From assembly GCA_021399435.1 (NCBI GenBank), contig JAJTUP010000025.1:868001-932000 (forward strand): 64,000 nt of DNA. Reading direction: 5' to 3'. The notes beneath the pieces were generated by a model, which saw only the letters and a list, made by a program, of their open reading frames with translations, did no database searches and had not been told where the DNA came from. The position numbers and the translations under genes are program-made. This DNA comes from Diaporthe sp. PMI_573. Taxonomy: Eukaryota; Ascomycota; Sordariomycetes; Diaporthales; Diaporthaceae. Shown here in pieces: positions 55,057-64,000 of this stretch. Within the stretch, counting starts at the first letter, position 1. The number at the start of each line of letters is the position of its first letter.

Positions 55057-57185
55057 ATGGAGGACAACGAGTACGTCGTGTCCATCGCCGCCCTGATCAT
55101 ATCGGTCGTCGCCTTGATCGGGGCCATCCTGCAACTGCTCCAGCAATACTATGCCTCGGCCATTGGATACTCCAGCTGTAACGAGCGGGTCTTGGGCCCC
55201 TGGGCCGCCACAAGGAGGAGGATCTTAAGATACTCAGAACTCCGATTCGAGGTCCGCTTCGAGGCCCCCGTCCTCTTCGTCTGTCCGCCAACCAACACGA
55301 GGGGTCCAGTACCCACCGAGGAGGTCAAGTTCCTCAAGGGCACAGAGCAGAGCGAGGCAGAGACCAGGTCCCTGCCGCTCCTGAGGAACGAGCAGGACAG
55401 GCAGAATGCCGAGCAGAAGGAGGTTGAGAAGCTGAACCGCCAGGCAAGGCCCCACACACGCGTGCACACCGCCGACAACGAGCGTGCCACCTGGGCCATC
55501 CTGCTGCAGGCGGTGCAGCAGATGGAGTACAAGAGCCACGAGTGGGAGGTCGAGACACTCAAGCAGGATGCGGTCCGGTCGGGCCCCAAGGCTGAGCTCC
55601 CGGAATCGGTTGCTGGCTGGGAGTCGCACACTGCCGTGGTCGCCCTGCAGCCCAAGCTGAGGAGCTGGGACACCATGCCCGACGCCGTCAAGAAGCCTTA
55701 CGCCACCACCACCATCTGCCACATCGTTGAGATTGCAGCCATGCTGGGCCTGCACTGGAAGGAATTCGACCGGTCCAACCAGAAGTACCTGGCCGAGGGC
55801 AACGGCTACCTCCTCACCGGCCACGAGGTCCAGGATCTCGGCATTGCCTTTAATTTCCAGATGTACGGCAGCAACAAGTTCGAGCAGAACCGCATTATCC
55901 CGACCGACGAGATGAAACTGCTGGCCTTTGGAAATGTCCCCACCATCTACCGAGAGGTCAAGGATGGCAAGGCAGCGTACGACAACGAAGACCCCAAGAA
56001 CTCGTGGGTTCTCCAGTTCGGCAGCACGACGGAGCTTGTCGATTCTCTCTCCCACTTTGGATGCAATGCCAAGACGACCAACTACTTCCGTGACCCGCAA
56101 AAGAAGCACGCACATCTCTTCCCTGGTAAGAAGCACCACTCACACTTTTCCCTCTCCTGGCGCTGCCATGGCGTCAACGCAACATATCTGGTCCTTACTA
56201 ACTGACCACCTTGCCAGTCGTCTTTGAGGTCCTTGGCATGGTGGCCAAGCCCTTTTACATCGAGAACACGTACTACCGCTACTTGCCCAACCCGACGACG
56301 TACAGCTGGAACAAGAAGGACTTCTCGCTCCCCAAGCTGATTCTCGAGTTCAACCGCGCCGTCAACGATGATGACATCGCCCCCCAGACAGACCACCTGG
56401 TCCAGCTGCAGAAGTGGGTCTACGACGTGGCCAAGCACCTCCACAACAAGAAGGCGTGGCGCGATGACAGCTTCTTCCCGATGACCCTCCTGCGGGCGCT
56501 GAACGAGGCCATCGCCAAGTGCGACAAGTACCTCAAGGACGAGGGCTCTGACCTGGTGTCCCTGGTGATCCGCGAGCACGTCCAGGAGGTCATGCGCCTG
56601 CTCAACACGCGGGCGCCGTCGTCGCCGTCGTCGCCCGTCGACAGCGGCGACGAGTCGACGCTGGAGCACGAGAGCCAGACGTTTGACGAGCTCAACAGCG
56701 CGGGGCCCGAGGAGAAACAACTCAAGTTTATGGACATCTACTTCACGACGGTCCACCAGGCGGTGACGCGGAACTGCCACGAGGTGCTGCGCAAGAAGAA
56801 CAGCACCAGGTACGTGCACTCGCCCTCGCAGTCGAGGGTCGACCTGTCGGGGATGGTGGCCGACGACGGCGCGACCGCGGTGATGCGCGACAGCGTGGGG
56901 TCGGAGCTCAGCGGGGCCAACAACAACGAGAAGGCGGACCCCGCCGCGGAGGCGAGGCGGTCGTCGACGCCGCAGCTGCTCGTTACGCCCGGCCACGGCG
57001 GCGACGGCATGGCGCGGCTAAAGAGGATGTCTACCACGCTGCACGAGCAGCTCACGGGGAACGTGTGGTGCACGCTTGTTTTCCGCATGCTCTGCTGGCT
57101 CCTGCTGCATGACTTCCACAGGAAGGACGTGCAGATCAGCAAGAGTGAGCTTTATGGGAGCCGGCTGCCTGTCTATATTGTCTAG
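55057..57185 (+). CDS. modin-like protein, 678 aa, one intron
   Basis: Exons 55057-56125 and 56218-57185; the 92-bp intron (GTAAGA...TGCCAG, branch ACTAAC) joins HLFP to VVFEVLGMVAKPF in frame. Residues about 8-30 are one hydrophobic helix (SIAALIISVVALIGAILQLLQ), then GPWAATRRRILRYSELRFEVRFEAPVLFVCPP, the block I associate with fungal proteins annotated as modin. A charged coiled region follows (about 90-165), then IVEIAAMLGLHWKEFD (about 225). Residues 510-640 are acidic and disordered. Modin is known from Podospora mod-A, a suppressor of non-allelic incompatibility; whether this gene acts there is not shown. Predicted membrane-anchored. Confidence 0.7.
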
Positions 57186-58981
57186 GGAAGGACTCTAGTG
57201 GCAGGGGCCTTGGTTGTTTGTTGTTGTCTTGCATGCATTTTGGGCATATATTATACCAGGGGCTGGCGCATTGGGCGGGTGTTAATTTCTGGGCATGCGG
57301 TGTGATCTCAGCGTGCATCTGGCTGTGTTCTGTGTTTGGACGCGGGGGTTTTCGTCTTGCATACGTGCATACGAGGGAGCTGGCGAGGTAGATATATCCA
57401 GCTTGGCCTTGATCTGAGCGGTACTTAATCATGAGTTAATGAGGTCATTTAGCAGCTACCTACATACATCATTCGTGGGTATTCGTTCATGTCAGCCCTG
57501 TATTGTTCTCGTTGGAGAGGTCCAGCCTCGGCTGATGCTTCTGCTGTAGCTCAATGCTTAACCCCACCACGGTGTAACAAACGGCCGCGGAGCTTGATAG
57601 CTGAGCTGTCAGTCAGAGTCAAAACATGCATTGTCCGCTAGTTCGTTCATGGGCGTTTTATTTGCCACCGCAGCTAACAGTAAGTGATGGTGGCTGCCTC
57701 CCAAAACTGAATGGCCGCAAGCTCTGACTTGCCCATGGCCAATGATAGAGGTTACCAACGGGTATGTGACCGTGTCGCATGAATCTGTTTGGTATATGCT
57801 GGAATGCTATAGCCGTCTTCCCGCGTGGCTGACCCCGGGAGGGGCCAAGCTGCCGTTGTTGGTGGTGTTGGGAAACGGTGGCCGGACTATCTGGCCGACT
57901 GCACCAGGAAGATTACAGCACAGCACACAGCACACAGCACAGTATGCACGCCGTTGTTCATGGTGCCGACATTTCCGTCGTTCTGGAGCCAGGTCACGGG
58001 ACGGCTGCAGGAGGCGTGGGGACCTGCTGGGACCGCGCATGCAGGAATTCCCCAGGGGAAGAATCCGAGTTGTCGCTTTGGGGGCCCGGAATCTGCAAGG
58101 GCCCCGCCCTGAATGGGACTGATAGGTTGTGCGGGCCGACCAATGACTGCCGGGCGGTTGGAGCGGCTGGCTGGCCATGCTCTGCTGTGTATGTGTGTGT
58201 TTTTTTCGCCGAGGAGGAGGGTCCCGCTCGATTGGCGCCGGGGCGGCCTCTTGGGCGGTTGTTCGGAAGCCTCACTGTGTGTACAGTAATCACTCGTGGA
58301 TCAGGGAGGGCGTTGGGCAGTCCTTGGGCCATCCCTGGGCCATCCTTACGTCCCCGGAAGCGATCCGGGACCTAGAACATGTCAACTTTATGCAGTGGCT
58401 TGAGTCTTGACCACTGACACGTGGGAAAAAGGAAAGTAAGAAAGGTAATAAACGGCTGTTCAGTGTGCGTCTCTGTTTGCCCGCCAGTGCTTGCCCACTG
58501 GCACTAATACCCTTAGTCCCTCACTCCCTCCCTCCTCCCTTAGTTCCCAAGCTTCATCAACACCCCCTCACACATCTCCCCTCTGCGGAACCAACGACTG
58601 CGATTGTGGGCACCTGTTTCAGAAATCTGCACTCCGGCTTAATCGATATCCAGTGACGGCGACTGCAAGTGGGTGGGCTCGCCGCTACTGCAGCAGCATA
58701 CAGTACTGCAGGAAAAGGGGGGGCTCCCAGACCGCCTCTTCGGGCTTGCGACATCTCGCGACACACACACACACACACACAGACAGACAGTGACCTCAGC
58801 AGGAGGCTGGGACACCGACCTCTTACAGCCCTTCCTGTTTTTTTCCCGGGGGGCAACTGGATTTATACCTACTTTTTTGGAACATTTTCTTTTCCGTCTT
58901 TCTGGTTCGGTAATTGGCTCTGGACAGTCAATCAATCTTGTGTAGGAGGGTTTCGAGGGATTTCATTCACTGGTTGTCAAG
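57186..58981. other. intergenic, with a CA microsatellite
   Basis: No gene supported. (CA)n with a CAGA tail occupies 58761-58790. CT-rich stretches at about 58510-58545 fit a fungal promoter. The region carries the 3' end of the modin-like gene and the promoter of the next gene. Confidence 0.5.
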
Positions 58982-61092
58982 ATGCAGCTCACCGAGACGG
59001 TCACCATCATCAATAAGTCGGGCAAGATCATTGGCAATGTGAGTCCCGCCCTTGTTCACTCCCACCGTCTCTTCGTCGCTGTACAACGTCCGGGTTGAGA
59101 GTGGAAGGCGAGTCAAACGGACCTCTCCCGCTGCTGTTCAACCCCGCCGTCAAAACCCACAACCAAGAGACAGAGACCCTCCCTCCCTATCGTCGTCTCA
59201 CACATCCACTCCCGCGGTTGAGATCGACTGCTAACAGCCGCGCTTCCCCCACAAAACAGGGAAAGCATATTGTCAACATCTTCAAGGAGGCCAAGGCAGC
59301 CTATCAGGACAAGAAGGCCTCCATCAAGGCCGAACGCGCCGCTGCCGCCGAGCTCCGGCCCGGCCTGAAGAAGGCCCAGACCTTTGCGGGCCCGGCCCCG
59401 TCCCAGTACACCTACGGGCATGACCAGGACCAGGTCTACGACGTGCCGGACAGGAGGCACTTCCTCGACGAGGGGAGCTACTACACCCACGAGCCCCAGC
59501 GCATTGACGACGGCGACCGCAGGCGGTCCATCGACGACGCCGCGAGGTCCGACGGCAGGTCCGTGGCCAGCTCCAGGAGGAGCCACGCCACCAGCCACAG
59601 GTCGCACAGGTCGCACAGGTCCAAGAGGACCACACGCGATGACGATGAGGCCAGGAGCACCCGCCCGCCCCTGACCGCGAGCAACCTGCGCACCCACAGC
59701 GAGGTGTCGTCCACCGCGCCCAGCCAGATCACCGCCGTCTACCGCTCGCCTTATGCCGAGACGGCCCCGCGAGACAGCATGATGATGAGCAGGCCGAACC
59801 TCGCCCGCGCCCCGACCGCCCCGCCTTCCACAATGGTCACCATGGAGCCGGCCCTCGTGCCGCGCCAGAGCTCCGGCCTGATGCACCACGCCATGTCCGA
59901 GTCGGACCTCTCCACCGTCAGGCCCACCCCGCCGCCAAAGGACAAGAAGAAGAAGAAGGAGATCGACATGAACCTCGCCTACGGCAACATCCCGCCCGAC
60001 CTGGCCTCCCGCACCGACCTGGGCCCGGCCACCAGGGCCGAGGAGGACCGCGCCGCGGCCGACGCGGAGCTCAAGAGGCAGCAGGAGGCCCGCTCGCTCA
60101 TGGCCCGCATCGACACCATCCTCGACGAGGCAGAGGCCGTCCAGCACTCGGCCACGTCCATCATCGACCACCTGCAGCGCAAGCCCGAGGCCGCCGCCGC
60201 CGTCGCCCTCATGCTCGCCGAGCTGAGCACCCTGCTCAAGACCCTCGGCCCCGGGTTTTTGAGTGTTGTCAAGGGCGGCTCGCCCGCCATCTTTGCGCTG
60301 CTGGCTAGCCCCCAGTTCCTGGTCGGCGTGGGCGTCGCGGTCGGTGTCACGGTGGTGTGCTTCGGAGGCTGGAAGATCGTCAAGCGCATCAAGGAGGCCA
60401 AGGCCGTCGCGGCAGAGAGGGACGCCGGCGCCCAGGCGTTCGAGATGCACGAGCAGCAGCCCCAGTACGCGCCCCGCAGCAGCGGCCAGTCCGGCTTCGA
60501 GGCCGGCTCGAGGTACGGCGCCCCGAGCGAGGACGACGCGCTCGTCCTGGAGGAGGAGCTGAGCACCATCGAGACGTGGCGCCGCGGTATTGTCCCCTCC
60601 GAGGCGGACGGGGACGACGACGACGAGCTGGCCCGCAGCATCGCCGAGAGCGCCGACCTGGAGCTCATCACCCCCGGCGCGGCGCAGTCTGTCCGCGACG
60701 ACGGGCGGTCTATCCGGACCGTGCGGACGCACCGCTCGTCCAAGTCGCACCGGAGCCACCGGAGCAGCCACGACGTCGAGGTCCCGGAGCGCAAGAGCAG
60801 CAGCAGCCGGGCGGCGAGCAAGGTTGCCACGGACGTCGCCAGCGAGGTGGGCAGCGATCGGAGCAGGAGGACGTCGAGGTCCAAGGTCACCACCGCCACG
60901 GTGCGCACGAGCGCGACCAAGGCCATTGAGGATGGCAGCCGGCAGCGGGAGGAGGACTCGCTCGAGTCTGTGCTGCAGGGGTCCCAGCCCTCGCTGGGGA
61001 GCAGGAAGAATAGTATGCTCAAGACGCTGTTCCGGAAGAAGAAGGACCGTGAGGAGGGGAGGGAGAGCGCGGCTGTTTCTGTTATGGCTTGA
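58982..61092 (+). CDS. membrane protein with polybasic low-complexity arms, 629 aa
   Basis: Exon 1 (58982-59038) encodes only MQLTETVTIINKSGKIIGN; a 221-bp intron (GTGAGT...AAACAG) leads to exon 2 (59260-61092) starting GKHIVNIFKEAKAAYQDKK. A smaller start inside the intron is open but lacks this N-terminus. Residues about 130-170 are Arg/Ser/His repeats (SHRSHRSHRSKR), PPPKDKKKKKEID is at about 240, a helical region at about 290-345 precedes a Gly-rich hydrophobic stretch (about 350-390, FLVGVGVAVGVTVVCFGGW), and a second SKSHRSHRSS arm follows. Looks like a membrane-bound protein with two disordered basic arms. GC-rich coding, same strand as the modin-like gene. No known family name. Confidence 0.75.
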
Positions 61093-62020
61093 TTGATGAT
61101 TTTTGTGATGAACTTTTTTATGATTTGTTGATGACACTTGGGTTTGTTTTTTGTTTTTCTCGTTTCCTTGGATGTTTTGTTTACTGCATCTGCATTGGAC
61201 ACTGGAGTGAGTGAGACGCCGGGACGAGAGGAGCTCAAGTGCTGAGCTAGACTTTCTTTGTGGCTAGGGTACGGAGTACATATTGATGATTATGTGATCC
61301 TTTATGTAGATTTGGGGTCAGAAATAAATTGTTGCTCAAGCAGTACGGTCTTCCCTCAGTCAATAGCCTGTGCTTTTCTGGGTCGGACAGTACCTCCCGA
61401 CACAGTCAGACAGCAGCAGGAGAGCTGAAAGGATAAGGCTAGACTACAGAAGGCAGCCGCGTCACAAACTGATCAGTTCCACTGTTGTGCGGCACGTCCT
61501 TTCGTTCACAAGTGTAAGTGGGCAATGATTGTTCTCAGTGCCAACAATTTCGTATTACATTAGCTGGTCGCAGATTCGAGAAGCGCTGATTTGATCTTAG
61601 GGCACGGAGACAGAGGTCCTTGCATATTACAGTTCTCATTTGCAAGACTGCATACATTGACTTGACGCCATTACTCAAAGGGCTGTAACTCTTCCGCTAA
61701 CAAATGATGGGAAAGCATTGATTGACATGATCAATTTTTGTCTGTATTTTTAGGAACGCTGCGTGAGCACTGCAATGAAATCGGCATTACTCGCTACTGA
61801 CATCTGAAAGAGAAAAGAGGAACTGCACCCTCTACACTACAAGTAGTACCATGGAAAGCTCAGTGACTGTAGCTTTTGGAAAGTCACAGTCGCCAAACAC
61901 AGTGACATCCACGTCACTCAAATGCTGACACGGACTTTTCAACTGGATTGTCACCAAGAAAGTAAACAATGGAAAATAGATGACGGCCAAAACAAAAAAG
62001 AAAAGAAAAGAAAAAGAAAG
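61093..62020. other. intergenic between convergent genes
   Basis: No frame supported; holds the 3' ends of two convergent genes and an A-rich GAAAA run at about 61998-62018. Confidence 0.5.
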
Positions 62021-64000
62021 TCATCTCCAGTAAGGGCAGACCCAATTGTTCCACTCATCCTCTGTCTCATCATCTAGACTCACGACGAGACCAACCTGCC
62101 CAGCCAACATCGATTCAACCTGCACGATCAGAAGCTCGGCACTTTGTTGATCATCTTCTGAGCCCCCTGAGAGTATAGCAGCCTTCTTGCGCAGGAGTCG
62201 TGCGGTATCACCCACAGCTTCTCGAAACTCTGCAATAGTGAGACCCTTATTGATTAAATCCCTGTGATGTCTCGCCTTAGAACCACTAATTACATGAATC
62301 ATAACCACTAAGGCAACACTTACAAGGCTTGATCTCGATCGCTGGAACTTGCCCGAAGACATGCCATCTTGTATAGACACGCAGCAAGAAGGAGGTGATA
62401 TGGCGTGGTTTCTTCTAGGATGGCGCGAGCTCTCTCAAAGAACTCATTTGCTTCCTTGGGGTTCTGACCAAGCTTGAGATTTCCGTAGGCATAATTCAAG
62501 CTGCAGGTATCTATTCAGCGAATGAGAGATCACAATCGCAGAGAAGTCGTTTGATACTCACTGCGCCATGAAGTGGGCCTTGGGTCCGAATTGATCCAAA
62601 AAGATATCCTCTGCTTGCTTATAATTATCCATTGCCTCTAGTAGCATACCTTTAAGAAAGTATGCCCGTCCTGTCGTCATATGGGATACGGCGAGTGGAA
62701 CAATGGCTTCAGCCCCAAGTTGCACTCTGATCTTCTTCGCGCTGTCAAAGAGATCCAAGGCAACATCGTAGTTCCCCTCAGCAGATTCGAGATTCCCGAA
62801 GTTGTTCAGCTGATTAGCGAGTTCTTCCTCGGCACCGGGTACATTCTTCTTAGCCCAGGATTTTCGAATGGTCAGGGCCTCCTCCCACGTCTTTCGACAT
62901 CGCTGCAAATCATTCAGCTCAAACGAGCAACAGCCAACGGTGTTGAGAAGGTGCGCATAAAGCCCTGAGAGCTTATCAGCGCAGGCGTTCTGGGCAATCT
63001 CCAGCACATGCAGGGCGTTGCGATGGTCTGCCATCTCGAAAAGATACCTTGGGGGGCATGCACGGTCAGCTTAACCCGAAGCAAAAATCTAAATCGCACG
63101 TAGAATCTGGCTTACCATGCACAGGGTTTGAGCAACTCGGCCAGGCTCTTCGGCGTCGGAAATTCCTTACGCACAGCACGGACTTCGGAGAAGCGTTCTG
63201 CAACCCACCTGGCATGTTCGATAAGCTCTCTGCATTTCTGCCATTCTCTATGCATTGGACGACCGTGAGTCCGACGTGGAAATCGCTGCTGAAGCAAGTG
63301 GACAGCTGAGTCAAAAGCAGCTTCCAGCCTTTGCCCATCTGTTTCTAGGAGGTAGTCAATGTAAGCATCCTGAACGAGACGATGAACATTGATGTTCGGT
63401 CCATCTAGGTCAATAAGAGCCATCTGTTCAAGGTGCACCAGCGCAGTATCAAATCTGTGGCCTGGTAAGAAGCGATTCATCCAAGACTCGAGAAGGATGA
63501 CTGCACAACGAGAGAGCCTTACCCTAATTCATCGTCGCAGACCAGCGACAGGTCCTGGGGTACGTCGTTTTCAGTCACGTCAGTGCCAAAGAGCGATTGT
63601 GGTACACCGTCAGGGCACAGGAGTGCGAGTATCCCAAGCAGGATCCTAGCTTCTTCTTTCTCTTGTCCGCTGTTATCCAGTTGATCAAAGCTTAGGGACC
63701 AGATTCTGTTTAGAACGTGTTCCGATCCTATGCGGCGGGTGCTGTCCCCTTCATAGTCAATGATACGGCCCGAAGTTTTCATCAACTTGACAGAGCCCTT
63801 GTTGTACATCTTGAGAAACTTGGATGCACTTGTGTTCCTGCGTGCGTTCACATTCATCAAGCCAGCTATAACGCGGAGTCCGAGGGGGAGACCGTCAACT
63901 TTTGTCGCAAGACATTTGAGAGCGTCCTTGTCCTCGCCATTGAGGACTTGTGTGGCTGAGTATTTCATTGAGTGTAGCAATACCTTGGTGGCGGGCTCGA
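62021..64000 (-). CDS. NOD-like receptor (NB-ARC plus TPR), C-terminal part, runs off the window
   Basis: The frame is open to the right edge, so the N-terminal effector domain and the P-loop lie outside. Visible from 63990 downward: GLPLGLRVIAGL (NB-ARC GLPL motif), IWSLSFDQLD and ILLGILALLCPDGVPQSLF (winged-helix part), then HLEQMALIDLDGPNINVHRLVQDAY. TPR units follow: PCAWYLFEMADHRNALHVLEIAQ, YAHLLNTVGCCSFELNDLQRC, LANQLNNFGNLESAEGNYDVAL, and more to the stop. In-frame introns: 63115-63048, 62561-62501 and 62323-62286 (only 38 bp). The junction near 63480-63522 could not be spliced in frame. NB-ARC/TPR proteins are fungal STAND switches linked to non-self recognition. Confidence 0.82.

Noticed and set aside
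55234..56139. 301-codon minus-strand frame
   Set aside because: Antisense shadow of the modin-like exon 1.
58761..58790. CA/CAGA microsatellite as a possible CRISPR-like or regulatory array
   Set aside because: Simple dinucleotide repeat without spacers; ordinary microsatellite.
59113..61137. 674-codon minus-strand frame opposite the 629-aa membrane protein
   Set aside because: High GC keeps antisense frames open. The residue mix is Gly/Arg/Ala/Leu-rich shadow sequence with no domain, while the plus strand has splice signals and structured low-complexity arms.

Overview
The window is nuclear DNA of a filamentous ascomycete, most likely a Sordariomycete. The basis is short GT-AG introns of about 40-90 bp, a HET-domain gene, an NB-ARC/TPR NOD-like receptor, a modin-like gene, a questin-oxidase-like gene and a 2EXR gene. 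It also holds repeats mutated in the manner of repeat-induced point mutation (RIP): C-to-T and G-to-A changes, many TAG stops and AT-rich blocks. I cannot name the species.

Layout. 1-1560 is AT-rich decayed DNA. 1714-3444 is an intact TPR gene (minus). 4832-6130 is an MFS monocarboxylate-type transporter whose first 170 codons look intact while the rest is riddled with RIP-type stops. 6864-19137 is a transposon nest. A ~530-bp LTR-like element (family 2) is split by a Ty3/Gypsy element (6896-15177, minus) with 473-bp LTRs and a 5-bp target duplication. A second family-2 copy sits inside the Gypsy integrase region. A Fot1/pogo-type DNA transposon with ~200-bp inverted repeats (16118-18442) follows, then a third family-2 copy. 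20372-22471 is a two-exon HET gene with 18-bp coding-like minisatellites on both sides. 23.2-28.0 kb has only relics (a LINE RNase H fragment, the C-terminus of an MFS gene) and short tandem repeats. 28.06-34.8 kb carries a questin-oxidase-like gene, a four-span membrane protein, a broken Zn2Cys6 factor, a possible BTB-like remnant and a conserved protein of unknown function, all minus strand except the Zn2Cys6 relic. 35.6-40.2 kb has a decayed C2H2 gene, a membrane-protein relic beside an 873-bp inverted-repeat element, a membrane-protein gene and a small tail-anchored-looking gene. 40.8-47.8 kb is a graveyard: a broken 2EXR paralogue, two partial SF1 (UPF1-like) helicase copies, a frameshifted gene with tandemly duplicated exons and an RBR (IBR) ubiquitin-ligase fragment. 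48.6-64 kb is gene-rich: a C2H2-ended protein, an intact 2EXR protein, a modin-like protein, a membrane protein with low-complexity arms and the C-terminal part of an NB-ARC/TPR receptor running off the right edge.

The intact genes form no single pathway. Several (HET, NB-ARC/TPR, modin-like) belong to families tied to fungal self/non-self recognition. The pattern fits a fast-evolving accessory region: transposon insertion, RIP spreading into a neighbouring gene, local duplication and decay. Gene models were spliced by hand from GT/AG signals and reading frame; the start codons given are ATG. No tRNA, rRNA or CRISPR array was seen.
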